From positions 434,001-498,000 of the forward strand of contig JAGMUV010000023.1 of NCBI GenBank assembly GCA_020744425.1: DNA of 64,000 nt. The letters run 5' to 3'. Positions within the stretch are counted from its first letter, which is position 1, and every line of letters begins with the position of its first letter. The notes below the pieces were generated by a model, which was given only the letters and a program-made list of their open reading frames with translations, ran no database searches and was not told the DNA's origin. Shown piece after piece: positions 25,201 through 40,200 of the stretch. Origin of the DNA: Dactylonectria macrodidyma. Lineage: Eukaryota > Ascomycota > Sordariomycetes > Hypocreales > Nectriaceae. A program made the position numbers and the translations under genes.

Positions 25201-28200
25201 TTGTTCCCGCGAGATCACCCATTAAGTCATCTTGTGAAGGAACACATACGCATCCGCCAAAGGCCAGGGTCGTAAGGATCTCTGTGATGGATGCGTCGAA
25301 AGTGTATGTGGCGAACTGGAGGAAGCGGGAACTGTTTGTGAGGCCGATGAGTGCTCCATGGTATGTACTGCTAGAACTGATAGCACCGTGCGACACGAGC
25401 ACTCCCTTGGGCTGACCGGTACTTCCCGAGGTAAAGATGACATATGCCCCTGAACCTGGGCTGGCTTCTCCGGCCATGTTGTCCGTGGCGATAGTCTCGT
25501 CCTGCTGCAACGAAGCTAGCAGCTTAGGTCCGACGGAGAAGACAGACCGTCCTTCTCCGAGCTCAAGGTCCGAGTATCTTTCTGATGTAAGTATCAGCCT
25601 GGCACCAGTCTGCTCAAGCACCCGCTCTCGACGCTCTGGTGCTTGCGTCGGGTCTAGCGGGGCAAAGACGGCAGAGGCTTGAAGCACAGCGAGCATCGCA
25701 ACGATGGTCCACATCGATCTCTCAAACGATAAGGGCACGATGTCGTCTTTGCCAACTCCTAACCTCCGGAGGTGTGTTGCGATAAGTTTTGAGCTGGCCA
25801 TTAGCTCCTCGTAGCTCAACTTGCCGTCCCACGCATCGATGGCGAGCGCCTTGGGCTGTCGGGACTCTTGGTCGTGAATTATGTCGTGGATGCATCTGTC
25901 AACCGCCGCAGGAACACTGTCATTCCAGCGCCATATCTCCTCATCATCTGAAGGTAGAAGACCCCCAATATCAGTCAACGGCTCCCGAGGTTGCGCCTTG
26001 AGAAGCTGTTGTGTAATAGCGACGAAATGATCAAGAATCCTCTCCATTCTCCACGCCTCAACAACCCTGGGGTCGAAAGCACAGCCCACCCTCAAGCCTC
26101 CATCCTGTTCGAGCTGGCAGACTAAAGTAACAGCGTACGTTGTAAACTCGCGTGTCTGAAGAGTATTTTGCCAAGTTCCCAGTTCAGAAGTACCATGCGA
26201 TCCGTAGCCGCTTTGCGCAGGCTGGACGACGAGCAGAGTCTGGAAGTTGCACGCTCGCTGGGCTTCGGCGCTAATGGTGGCGATTCGGTGCATGCCTGTC
26301 TGTTCGAAAGGCATCACTGAGACTGCTTGGTCTCGTACATTGGCCATGTACTCTGACACCGATGCTTCTGAGGGAATGCGGACGCGCATGGGGATGGTAG
26401 CAATGGTCGGTCCGACGATGTCCTCGATTCGGGCGACTTGTACGTTCCGTCCTGAGAGTGTCATGCCGAAGACGACATCGTCAACACCAGTTTGTCGGTT
26501 CACTGCCATGGCCCAAGATGCCCCGAGGGCAGTGGCGACGGTGATGCCGTTCTTTGACTTCGTCGGCAGCGAGGTACATGCTCGTTCGACGAGGGCATCG
26601 GCTACCACGGGGTGGCCTGCGTTGGGTAAAGGAGGAAATGCCGGTGAGTCGTAGTCGGCGAAGTTGGTCTTCCAGAAGTCGACCGCTGCACCGTCCTTGT
26701 TGTGTTCTAGGATGTGCTTGACAAAGAGATTGAACTTGGGTAGCGATGGAGAGGTTGAGGTTCCGTCAAGGTAAGCCCTCTCGACTTGGTCTTTCATCAA
26801 AGGCAGAGACCCACCGTCGTAGATAGAGTGCTGGATAGTCCAAACGAACCACCTCTTTTGACTTGTCTCGCTCGACGCAATTGCATATCGAGCCAAGGGG
26901 CGGCCAAGATCCATGGCCTCGAGCTTGTCCTTTCTGAGATACTCGTCGAGGTCGCTTGCCTCTCGCCAGTGCATCCCTTCCTGTAGCACTACTTGTAATA
27001 GGCCGTGCGTCTCGTGTTGAATAATTCTGGTCCGCAGGATGGGGTTTGATCGCACCGTGTGCTCCCAGCTCTGGCGGAATCGAGTCAGATCGATGTGGTC
27101 TGCGAGTTCCATGACGTTCTGGAGGACATAGTCTCCGGGGTTTTTGATCGTCTGCACCACGAGGCCTTCCTGCATGGGCGTACAAGGATAGATATCCTCG
27201 ACGACATCAATCGAAACGCGGCAGAGCTCGGCAACGTCTTGGCGGCACCGTTCAACATCAACCGTTTTCTCAAGCAACGCAAAGGACGCCACTTCCTCGG
27301 CTTCTTCCAAGTTTTGGTCCGACCAGGACTCAACCGATGGTTCTAGTAGACTGACAAGATCCTCTAACTTCGGATTTTGAAAGACCTGTGCTACAGACAG
27401 CCTTGAACCAGCCTTGCGGGCGTTGCTAGCCAGCTTCATCGCGGCGACAGAGTCACCGCCGAGGCGGAAGAAGTTGTTGTCCAGGCCAATCTCTTCTGCT
27501 TCCAAGCCAAGCACATCGGCCCAGAGCTGAAGCATCTGCCGCCCAAATTCGGTTTCTGGGGCTCGCTTGTGTACCTTGGCCGTGGTTTGTAAGCCGGCGA
27601 GCTGCGATTTGGAGTAGTTGGATCCCATCTCGCGCAGCTTCTTTCGGTCCGTCTTGCCGGATGCTGTAAGGGGAAGCTGTGTGACTTGAAACCAGACGGA
27701 TGGGATCATATACGAGGGTAGGCACTGGGACAGCAGCTCTTCAACCTCGGGTGGGTTAGTCAAGACCTTGATTTGGTCAAAACCGGCCCCCTTTCCCTCT
27801 CCCTTGAGCTTAGCGACAACAACAAATGCAGCCAGCAATGGATTTGCTTCCTCGCCAGTTGGAATAATAACCTCTGCAACAACCTGTTGCACATGTGGCA
27901 GATTGGCAGAGACTTGAAGCTCAATCTCCTTCAACTCTAGCCTCTGTCCACGGACCTTGACCTGTGTGTCTGCACGTCCGAGATAGATGACACTGCCGTT
28001 CTCGCTGTACCGCACCAGATCGCCGGTTCTATATAGCCGGCCAGACCGGCCACCACGAACAAGCCATCCAGGGTTCTCGATGAACGATTTTGCCGTCCGG
28101 TCCGGGTCATTGAGATATCCCTTTGCTAGGCCGTGCCCTTCGATAAGAAGTTCCCCTACTGCGCCGATGGGAACTAATCGCTCTGGATCCTCGGGGTCGG

Positions 28201-31200
28201 CGACCCAGCTTGCGGAACCGACTGCACGACCAATGTGGCCTTGATGCTTGTACACTTCGTCACCAGAATTCATGAGGCAAAATACGGTGCACTCTGTAGG
28301 TCCGAACCCATTAAGCACTCTGCCCAAGTATCTCCATCGAGTAAAGTCGTCTGTCGTGGTTGCCTCACCCCCGAGGATAATAGTTTGCATTGATGGGATG
28401 TCCTCGGGGTTGAGCAAATTCGCTACGGTAGGGGTTAGGAACATCAGGTTCGCTTGTAGTGAGTTGATCGCGCTGGGAACGTCGTCCATCCGGTCATAAC
28501 TTGACGGGATGCAGATACAGCCTCCGAAGATGAGGGTGGTGAAGATCTCCATGATGCATGCGTCAAAGGTGTATGAGGCAAATTGGAACACCCTAGAGGC
28601 GTTGGAGAAGCCTATTTCTGTACCGTGGTAGAAACAGCTCGTAGACACCGCTATGTGTTGGAGCAGGACACCCTTGGGCAAGCCAGTGCTGCCTGAAGTA
28701 AAGAGCACATAACACGGTGCTTGTTGATCGAAATTCGTCGGCGCCTTTTCTTGCTGAACATTCCCAGTCAGGTTGTCGGCCAGCATCTGGTCAACGGCTA
28801 ACACAGTCTTGCCCTTGCCGAACGAAGTCTGGCTATACCCTGTCGATGTGAGGACCAATCGAGCATCAATCTCACCGAGAAGCTTCTCGCGTCGCTCGGC
28901 GGCCTGCGTTGGATCCAGCGGCACAAACGCTGCACCGGCTTTGAGGACCGCCAGGATCGCGATGATAACCCAGATGGACTTTTCGAAACAAATCGGGATC
29001 ATCGTAAGGCCGGGTTGCACGCCGAGGTCTAGTAGGTGCCATGCGAGACGTGTGCTGATGTTGTCGAGTTCAGCATACGTTAGTTCGCCGTCCCATGCGC
29101 AGACAGCCGGTCTTGTGGGCTGTGTATCGGCTTGTTGGGCAATAATCGCATGAACACATTTCTCGATGGGCGGTGGGAGGTTCTTGTTCCACTCCCAGAG
29201 TTGCGCGCTGGTCGAGTCATCGAGGAGGTCTACGTCTTGGATCTGTCTGGGAACGATGTCGTCGGGCCTGACTATAGATGCAATGGCAGCACTGAAGCAG
29301 CGGGATAGCTGATCTGCTTTTATCGTGGAGAGGGCGATGCGGTAGTCTATGATGACGCGCACCTCTGTAGTACTGTCGACTGCTTGGATGGAAATGGCAT
29401 ACTAGAAGAGCAAGAAAATGTTAGCAAGTCTGCTGTATATCACTCTGGTATAATGTCTGTCAGGACGGACAAAGAGAACTCACCTCTGACGGATCGACAC
29501 CGCCTACAACTGTAAACTCAACTTCCTCTTGTTGACCATCCTGTCCAGCTTGGCCGCTCCGCTTCTGGAACGAAATCACACTATCAAACAGCGCAACATC
29601 CACATCTAGCCCCATGGCATTGTGAATAGCGGCAAGAGGCACATTCTGGTGTGGCAGGCTAGTTGTATACCCCTCTTGTACAGCTTTGGCCGTCTCGACA
29701 ATACTCTGCGTCTTGTCAGAAAGCTTGACGTGGCAGACGAGCATGCCGATTAGGGGACCGAAAATGTCCTCGACGCCATGGATAGGCAAATCTCTCCCTG
29801 AACATAGGACACCAAAGCTGAGGGAGCTAGAGCCGGTGTAGCTGCTTAAGACCATGGCCCACGCGGTCTGGATGACTGTGGCAGGGGTGACTTCGTGCTG
29901 TGTGCAAAAGGCCCGTATCTGCGCTGTGTTGATGTCCGGGACGGATATTCTGGTCGACTCACGGCATAGTTCCGTCTTAGCTTCATCGCTGAGGCGTGGG
30001 AAGTGGCACGGCTGTGCATCAGAAAGGGACTTCTTCCAGAACGTGAGGCTGTCGTCGTATGGCTGCTGGTCGACGTGTCTAACAAACTCGCGATACGATG
30101 GCGCTGGAGTAAGAGGCAAGGCGCCGTCATATGCTGCGCGGAGATCGCCAAGGAGTAGGCCGATTGAGTAGCCGTCCACAATGGCGTGGTTCATCTCGAG
30201 AATGATGTAGACATCCTCGGCAGAGACTTGGTGCAGGGTCAGATGATGCTGTAGGCGCCATGCCTTGGAGTTGGTACCATGCTCTAAAGCCAACGCCACT
30301 GCCTCTGAGGTGGAAGCTTCATACAAGCCGATGTTGATGGTTGGCTCTCTGAGAATGATGTGCATTGATCGTCCGCTGCCGGGAAAGCTGTCGACAATCA
30401 TGGCACGTAGGAGAGAGTGACGCTGCACAACGGCGGCCCACGCCTCGCGAAGCTTGGGGATATCAACAAAGCAGCCTGCTTGAGCTGAGACCTTGATGTT
30501 AACCCTAGAGCGATAGCTCTCGGTGTCTTTAGCTTGACTGATGAGAATACCCTCCTGCGTTGGCGCACATGGGAAGATATCCTCGATGGCATCCACACCC
30601 TGTATAGCAAGTTCTGTCATCACGGTACCCTGGAACTCGGCAATACTATCATACGAGTCAAATGCAGCCGGCATGTCCGTCAACGTCCACTGGCGCGACT
30701 CCTGGGAGAGTCTCGTTGCGATATTCTCCAGGGCCGCCTTGTACTCGCGGATCCACTGCTGAATCTTGCGTTCGTGCTTCGCCGCCATGGCGTCATCGTA
30801 GATGAAGGTGACACCGATTGATGAGCCTGTGACATTTACGAGCACGTCAAACAGCGCATGCCGTGTAAACCTGGTTGGTTGAGCGGAAGTGTCCTCTGGG
30901 ATGGGCACGTTTCTGAAGAATGCGTCGTCGCGTTCGAGTTGCTGATATTTGCCGCCGTAGTTGAACATGATCTCTGCAGGGAACGAAGACACAATCTCTT
31001 TAGCAGTATCATCGTCACGAAACTTGGACGTAAAGAACGAGAAGCTAGATTGGGGGATTATTCTTATGCAGTCTTTGACATGGCGCACAAAGTCGAGCAG
31101 AGTCGGCGAAGAAGGCCGGACTTGGACAGGGTACAGTGTCGTAAACCAACCGACTGTCCGCGAGAGGTCAATGCTGCTATCCCATACCTCGCGGCCGTGA

Positions 31201-34200
31201 CTCTCGTTGAAGATTGCGGGAAGCGCCCTGTCCGAAAAGACTTGCCCAAAGGCGAAGAGGAGCGTAGAAATCATTAGATCCGCCGGCTGCGTGTCGAGAG
31301 CGTCGTTAGAACTGCCGAGGAGGGCAGCGCTTATTCCGTCGTCGAGAGTGAAGCTCTGCTTCATTGTTAGGCCCGATGACGTATCATTCTGGCAGGACCA
31401 ATATGAGTGCAGCGGTGGCTCTAACTCGAATGGCAATGCTTGATCTTTGTTAAACTGATTCGCGGCGTAGTCGGCTTGTAAGAAAGTCCAAATCTCAAAG
31501 GGCACGGGAGGAGCCAAGAGCTGATCTTTTCCAGATAGTATGGTTTCTAGATCTTCGAGTATTACTCTCCAAGACACGAGATCCACCACCAAGTGGTGAA
31601 TGCTAAGGAAGAGATACTGAGATTCGGCAACATCGATCAGCGCAGCCGCCATTAGAGGGCCGTCTGTGATGTTCAGACTCCTTCGGTGCTCTGAGATGAC
31701 GGCTGATATGTCGTTGAAGCTGTCACGTCTTACATGGCCGAGATGAAATGTACTGTTGGCTGTGTTGGCAGAGATAGACGGCACACGCTGCTGCCATGCC
31801 CCCGATTCTGAAACCTCGAACTTGGTGCGAAGAATAGAGTGGGTAGCAACGAGAATATCCAGTGCTTCCTTTAAACGTGACAATTCAATCTCTTTTTGCG
31901 GCTGAAGTAGAACACACTGATCAAACGGCACAGTGGGATCCGCCTGGTGCAGGAAAAACAGCTGCTGTATCGGGCCCAGAGGGAAAGGTTCTCCTCTGTC
32001 AACAGCCGTTTTGGCACGCTGGAGTGCCTTCTCGAGATCTGACGATTTTTCTTTGACACTGCGAGACCGGGAGCTCCAGGCTTTTATGATGGCGCTGATG
32101 GTTTTGTGCTGCAGAACATCCGATGTAGAAATATCCAGTTTCCGTGCTCTGGCTGACGAAGACACTTGCATGGCTGTGATGGAGTCGCCGCTAAGACGAA
32201 CGAAGCTTTCGTCGACGCCAACAGTAGATGCTTCGATGTTGAGGGTCCGCGCCCAGATCTCCTGGAGTGTCGCTTCGGCTGATGACAGGTCACGCTTCTG
32301 TGTCGTGTTGGTGCTCCGAAGAGAAACTAGCTGACTTGTAGATAGAGACGAGCCGAGTTGGGCGAGTTTCTTCCTGTCTGTCTTGCCTGCCATGCTCAAC
32401 GGAACACGGTCTAGCACGAACAGCAGCACTGGGATCATATGGCTGGGTAGTCTTTCTGCCAAAGCGCTTTCAAGAGCGGCGGGGAGAGGTTGGACGCGGC
32501 ATGTTGAGCTGCCGCTTTCCAACTCAGTACCGCCATTCAGGAGAGTAGAGCCATGGGGATTGTTCTTGTCAGGGACAATAAAAAGTGAGAGCATGCTGGC
32601 AGCTCCTTCACCGGTCGGCTTGATGACTTCAACAACAAGCTCTTCCGCCTCTGACACGCAGGTAAGGGCATGGTACTCAATCTCAGCCAACTCGACACGC
32701 ATGCCACGAATCTTGACTTGGGAATCCCGACGGCCAATGTAGATGAGGCTGCCGTCCTCTGCGTAGCGGACGAGGTCGCCAGTTCTGTAGAGCCGTGTAT
32801 TGCGGCCAGATACATGACCCGACCCCTTTGCTAACCATGCCGGGGCCTGTATAAATGCGGCGTTGGTATTTTCATCGCCGTTGATGTAGCCGCGCGCGAG
32901 GATAGGTCCCTCAACGAGAAGCTCGCCCGTCGCTCCAATAGGCAGTAATCTTTCGGGGTCTTGCGGATCGACGACCCAGCTTATACATCCTGTTGCTGTA
33001 CCGATATTGCCAGGCTGTACGTCCGCAGTGATCTCTGCGGCAGCGCAGATGACGGCAGCTTCTGTTGGGCCATACAAGTTAAACAACCTAGTGCTGGGCG
33101 TCCATCTGGAGTAGTCTTCCGCCGTCGACGCCTCGCCTCCAAACAAAATGGCCTTTAGCGACGGCACTTGGCTCGGGTTGATATGTCTTGCCACTGAGGG
33201 CGTGAGCAGTGCGGCATTGACAGCCATGGACTCCATGGCCTGAGCCAGGTCATCAGAGCGCTGTCTCTCTGAGGGAACGCAAACGCAGCCACCAAAGATG
33301 AGGGTGGTGATGATTTCGAAGATTGATGCGTCAAAGGTATATGAAGCGAATTGCAAAACCCTGGACTCGTGACCTAGACTGACCTTGGTGCCGTGGTAGT
33401 GGCATCCGCTGCTGACGGCTCTATGCTCGAGAAGAACGCCCTTAGGTGTGCCGGTACTTCCTGAGGTGAAGATGACATAGGCAGCAGAGCTAGGATTCGC
33501 GGCGGGCAATTCGACGGGTATCTCGGTAGCATATTCAGACGAGTTTTGACCGACAGGAAGAACTGTGAAACCAGAACCGAAGTCCGTTCCAGAAAGACTT
33601 TCCGACGTCAGGATAACTCGAGCACCGGCCTGGTTCAAGATGGATGCTATGCGCTCAGACGGCTGGGTCGGATCAAGAGGCACAAACGCGCCACCGGCCT
33701 TGAGGACCGCAAGCATAGCCACGATTGTCCAGCAAGATTTCTCAAAGTACAATGGAACAAGGGACTCGCGTGTTACACCGGAAGATACGAGGCGGCAGGC
33801 TACCTTGGTTGCGAGGTTCTCGAGTTGTCCAAAGGTGAACTCTCCATCGTGGGAGTTGACTGCTTGTGCGTTTGGTCGCGAGAGTGCTTGGATTGAGATC
33901 AAGGCATCTACAGAAGTGTTGATCGATTCGGGGACGCTGCTGTTCCAAGACCAGAGCTGCTCAATATCCGCAACACCGGGGCCGAGGAAATGAGCAATGG
34001 GCTGGTCTGGATACGCTGTAGTCAACTGCTGGATGGTGTTTCCGAGGTACTCGAGTATTCTTCTTACACGAGACGCAGCAATGAAATTTGAGTCAAAGCT
34101 GCATTTGATATCGACACCACCATCCTTTCCAAGCTGGCAGACCAGCGTAATGGCGTACGTTGTAAACTCTTTTGTCTGGGCCATCTCGCGCCACGAGCCG

Positions 34201-37200
34201 AGTTCCGTCTCAAGCGAGCTTGTTGCAGCCGGCTGCACAACTAACAGAGTCTGGAAGTCACAAGCGGCACGGGTGTTTTCGTTGATCTTGGCAATGTTCT
34301 GCAGACCAGTCTGCTCGTAGGGAATCATGGCGGTGGCGTGGTCTTGTAAGTGACCTAGCAACTCGGAAACTGTCGACTCTGCAGAGACATGCGCTACGAT
34401 CGGCACAGTGGCAATAGTTGGACCGACCATCCTCTCAATATCTTCCATGGGGGCGTTGCGGCCGGACAACGTGGCTCCAAAAACAATATCCTTCGTTCCT
34501 GTATTGCGGTGGACTGTCAATGCCCATGCAGCTCTGATGATGGTCGACATGGTAGCGTCCAACGGCGTCGAAGCGGCAAAAAAGCAAGACTTTTCAAGTG
34601 TCGAATCAGCGGCAACAATGTGCGCATTGCTTGGCAGCGAGGGGAATGCTTCACTCTCCACTCCGTCAAACGTCGTCGCCCAGAATGTGTCAGTGTCCTT
34701 CTTCTTCTGGTCCAAGGTGTACTTGACGAAAAGACTAAAATCTGGCTGCCGTTGTGGGCTTGCGCCTTGGTAGAATTGTCTGACGAGTGACAGAACGAGC
34801 GGCATCGACTCTCCGTCGTACAATGCATGGTGGACAGACCAACTGAAGAGGGTTTGTTGCGTCGAATCGTCGTCGACAAGTGCGAAGCGGGCGAGTGGCT
34901 CTCCCAAGCCCATCGAAGCAAGCTTATCCTCCTGAAGGTGGACCTCGAGGTTGTTTGAGTACTGCCACTCGATGGCACTCTTTTCTAAAACCACTTGCAC
35001 CAGGCCAACGCCATCGCATTGGACGATTCTAGTGCGCAATATCGAGCTGCATTGCACTGTTTGCTCCCATGCGTCCTTGAAGCGTTGGAGGTCAATGTCT
35101 GCGGAGAGCTCCATGACACTTTGCAGGATGTAGCTACCGGTTTGCTTAGATGTGAGAGCTATCAGACCTGCTTGCAGTGGAGTGCAAGGGTAGATGTCTT
35201 GGATTCTTTGCACCTCTACACCACAGACTTGGGCGACCTTTTCCTTGCAAACCTCGATGCTAATACTGTCGTCCAGCAAAGAGAACGGTTTGACCTCGGC
35301 TGAGGTGACAACAGCCGCGGAACTAGTACCCAACTGTTCCGCCAGTTGCGATAGCTTCGGGTGCTGGAAGACTTGGGCAACCGAGAGCGCTGTACCTTCT
35401 TTCCTGGCTTCGCTGACGAGTTTCATGGCGATAACGGAATCGCCACCGAGGCGGAAGAAGCTGTCATCGGGGCCGATGCTGGACTCGTCTAGTCTCAACA
35501 CTCGTGCCCAGAGTCGTTGGATGCGCTTCTCTGACTCTGTGGACACTGTCCGGCTTGAACCGTCTCGTTTCAACGCAGCAAGCTCGGAAACGGTAAAGGA
35601 AGAAACGATCTCTCTGAGTTTCTTGCGGTCCGTTTTACCGGAACTTCCCATGGGAAGCTGGTCGATGGTGAACCAGATTGTCGGAATCATGTAACTCGGC
35701 AACCTCTTTGCCAATTCATCTTCGATGGACGTAGATAGGACGTGAACTTGAGTAGTTCCTCTCACCGAAAACACGCCGCCATCAACTTCAGCAGGAGAAG
35801 CATGAATCTTCCCCGAGTCGCTCAACACAAGGAACCCAACAAGCGTCAGTCCCGCGCCTTCACCCCCAAGCCTCGCAACTTCGGCCGCAACTTGGAGTAT
35901 CCCTGGGACGCAGGCCATGACGTGATGCTCAGTCTCGGCTAGTTCCATTCGCTGACCGTGGAGTTTCACCTGTGCGTCTCTCCGGCCGACATAGACCATG
36001 CTGCCATCTTCGCCGACATATCTCACTAAGTCGCCCGTCTTGTAAAGCCTGCCCTGGCGTCCAGGGATTGCGGTTGCGCTATTCTCGCTAGAAGGACCGC
36101 GCAATAGCCAGGGCGGGTTGCTGATAAACGAACTCGCCGTGCGAACCTCATCATGCAGATAGCCTCGCGCCAGCTGAGAACCCTCAACGACAAGCTCACC
36201 GACAGCACCAATCGGCACAAGCTTGTTCTCGTCCCACGGATCGACAAGCCAGCTCGTAGTTCCCACAGCATGACCAATGCAATTTTTGTTTGCTGCATTC
36301 GGGCCCTCGTCATGCAGCGCGCAGAAGATGGCGCACTCAGTAGGGCCGTAGGCTTGCAGAACCATGTCGAGATGGTGCCACCTCGCATAGTCAGCGGGGG
36401 AACACATCTCGCCTCCAATGATGATGGTTCGTAGAGAGGGGACTTCGTCCGGGGTAATTAGTCGTGCGACGGTCGGGGTCGAGAATAACATGTTGACGCT
36501 CATGGCCTGGATCGATCCGGCGATATCATCTAGGCGCTTAGTCGGTGAGGGGATACACACGCAACCACCAAAAAGCAAAGTGGTGAATATCTCCATGATG
36601 CAGGCATCAAAGGTATATGAGGAAAATTGCAGTGTTCGTGTGTTTTCGTTAAAGCGAATGCGGTTGCCATGGTGCGTACAACTCGTGCTAACTGCGCGGT
36701 GTGGGAGAATGACACCCTTTGGTACACCTGTGCTGCCGGATGTAAAGAGACAATACATAGTTGACTCAGGGTTGACTTGAACTGGGGTCAGTTCTCTACC
36801 TTCATAATTTGCAGAAAGACTTTGAATGGAAGCAGGTGTCACTGCAAATGTAGAACGGCCTTGGCCGTAAGATACTCTCGCAAATCGTTCCGAGGCCAAG
36901 ATGATGTGCGCATCGACCTGCTTCAACAGCAACTCCCGACGCTCCGGTGCCTGTATAGGATCCAGCGGAACGAACGCAGCGCCTGTTTTGAGGACAGCAA
37001 GCATGGCGACGACGACCCAGAGAGACTTGTCGAAACATATTGGCACAATCACTCCATGTCCGACCCCGAGCGAGGTCAAGTAGTGTGCAAGAGTATTAGC
37101 ATGGCAGCCTAGTTCCGAAAAGGTCACCTGTCCGTCCCAAGACTCGATAGCACGGCGATCTGGGTTTGCTAGAACCTGCTTCTCAACCAAGTGGTGCATA

Positions 37201-40200
37201 CATGCCTCGATGGGTGGTGGGACGTCTTGGTTCCATGTCCACAGCCTCTCTAGGCTTTTACCATCCAACAGGTTCAACTGTGTGACAGCGCCTTCAACGT
37301 TGTCCATGATCGAGCTCATGGCAGTGCTGAAACACATCCCGAGTTGAGAACTCTGGGGTCTCTGAAGCATGCCAGAGTGATCGATCAAGATCTTGATTTC
37401 CGCGGGGGTGTCAATGACTCTGACGGAAATGGCATACTAAAAAGTATTCGTTAATATTTCCACATCTCAACACTTCACTGGGTAAAACGGAACACTTACA
37501 TCATTGGGATCAAACCCATCTACAATCTTCATCGACAGGCCCTCATCGCTACCTCCATCAACATCGCTCTCGCCTTTTTGGAATGACAAGATGCTGTTAA
37601 ACAGCGCCGACGACCCAAGCCCCAAGGCACTATGCACAGCTGAAAGAGGTACAGTCTGGTGAGGCAGCGCCATCAAATACTGCAACTGCGCTGTCTTCAG
37701 CACGTCCAAGATTGACTCGTTGGCGTCAAGAGAGATGAAAGCTGTGATCATCCCGATGAGAGGCCCGAATATCCTGTCGATGCCGTCTATCGGGTGGTCT
37801 CGGCCTGAGCAGATGACGCCAAAGGAAGGCCGTTGGATTCCCGTGTATGACTTGAGCAGCGCGGCCCAAGCTACCTGGATGATGATGGCAGGTGTCAACT
37901 CCCACTTCGCGCAGAACGCCCGCATGCGATCAGTATCAATATCTGGTACTGTGACCATCTCGCGTGACGCTGGAGGTGCTATGTCTTGATTGCCGAGTTC
38001 TGGGAAGTGGCACTGTTCGACATCAGCGAGGAAATTAGTCCAGTAGTCAATCCCTTCGCCCTGCGACTTATCGCCGATAAACGAGACAAACTCGCGGTAA
38101 GTTTGTGCTGGAGGAGGCGTTTCACCGCCATTGTAGAAGCTTCTGAGCTCATGCATCAGAATACTAGTTGAATGGCCGTCGACAATGACATGGTTGAACT
38201 CGAGCACGAGATGGACCTCGCCATTGGTCAACTGATACAGGGACAGGTAATGCTGAAGCCCCAGCTCTTGATAGCCGATTTCTTCGCTCTCGAGTACCTC
38301 TGAGAGCGCGGCCTTGCTAAAATCCGTTTTGATGGCGCTTTCGACGCTCGGGGAAGCCAAGACGACGTGCATCACGCGGCTGCTGCCGGGGAAGTTTGTG
38401 ACCAGGACGGTGCGCAAGAGGGCATGGCGTTGGACGACCTGTTTCCATGCCCATTGGAGTCGAGCCACGTCGATGGGTTTACTGTTATTTAGCTCAAGTA
38501 GCTCGAGGTCGAGTTTTGTCCGATACATGTTGGAGTCTTTGGCTTGGCTGATCAGAATGCCTTCCTGCATCGGTGTGCACGGGAAGATGTCGTCGATATC
38601 ATCAAGCCGCAAGGCAGCGTCAATGCTTGGGAGTATTTTGTCCTTGAATGCCACAATGTCGCTGTAGGATTCAAAAATCCCCGGAAAGTCCGAAAGAGTC
38701 CATTCCGCCTGTCGATCGCGCAAGTCGGTTGCAAGGCGTTGCAAGGCAGTCCGAAACTCTGTCGCCCATACTGCTACCTTTTCACTGTGCTTGATGCCTT
38801 CGTCGTATAGCAACGTCACAGACAGACAGTCCTGGTCCACAGACACAAGCACGTCCAAGATAGCCTGTCTTTTGAATCCCGCCGACGTTACAGACCCAAA
38901 CGTCTCTGTCGGCATCGAGAAATTTTGGAAGAATGCATCCTTCCTCTCCAGTTGCTGGTAACGTCCAGAGTAGTTGAACATGACTTCGACTGGGAACTGC
39001 GAGATGAACCTGTCGGTGGTCTGCTCGTTTATAAATTGTGATGCGAAATATCGCCAGCCGTTCTGAGGTATACTGCGAACACAGTCTTTCGTTTGGCGGA
39101 CCAGATCGAGGATTTCGGCATTTCGCTCGCAAGGAACTTGGACGGGGGAAAATGTGGTGAACCAGCCAACCGTGGTAGATAGATCTAAGGAGTCGCTCCA
39201 AACCTCGCGTCCATGAGACTCGTTGAATACAGTCGGTAGGGGCCTGTCTGCGAAGACGCGGCCGAATGAGTGAAACAATGCAGCTAACATGAGTTCTGGT
39301 GCACGAGTACCGAATGCATCGTTGCCGTCTCCGAGAAGGACCGTGGAAGATGACTCGTCAAGGCGAAATGTAGTGCTAGTCGTCGAGCCTAACACGGATC
39401 CATCATAAAGACTCTCAAAGCCCCAGTACTCGTGCATTGGTGGCTGAACAGTGAAAGGGAGTTCCTCGTCGGGGTTGAGTTGAGTAGCTGCGTATTCCTT
39501 CTGGAGTCCACACCAACTAGCAAAAGACAAGCGATGGGCACTTGGGGTAATATTTTTGCTCAAAAGATCCTCTAGTTCGCCTAGGAGCACTCTCCAAGAC
39601 ACCAGGTCCACGACAAGATGGTGGATCGATATGAACAGTCTTTGTTCCTCAAGGACGTCGAAAAGTACAGCCGAGACTAGGGGGCCTTTGGCAATGTCGA
39701 GGCTGCTACGACACTTTGAGATTGTCGGGGCGATGTCGTTCAGGTCTTGCAGGCCATCTTTGTAGTAAATCTGGAAAGCACTGTTAGCACTCTCGATGCG
39801 CTGCTGCCACTCACCGCCGTCGCCTTGCTGGAACCTGGTACGCAAGGTGGAATGTGTAGAAACTAAAACATTGAACGCATTCGTCAATGTTTCGAGAGTG
39901 ATTGATTGCCGCAGACCGAGTAGGAAGCATTGATCAAATGGGACTGTCGGGTTTGGCTGGTATCGGAAGAACAGCTCCTGAATGGGACTCAAGCTAAATG
40001 GTTGTCCAGTAACCTGCTCGCCTAAGACTTTAGTTTCTCCTCGGACGCTTGGGACCTGTGTGTTCGTGCAGGCATCCGAAATGGCAGCAATGGTCTTGTG
40101 GCGAAGGATAGCTGCAGTTGAGATATTCAAGCCTCGAGCCCTAGCTTCGGCAGAAATCTGCATAGCCGTGATGGAATCTCCGCCAATACGGAGGAAGCTG

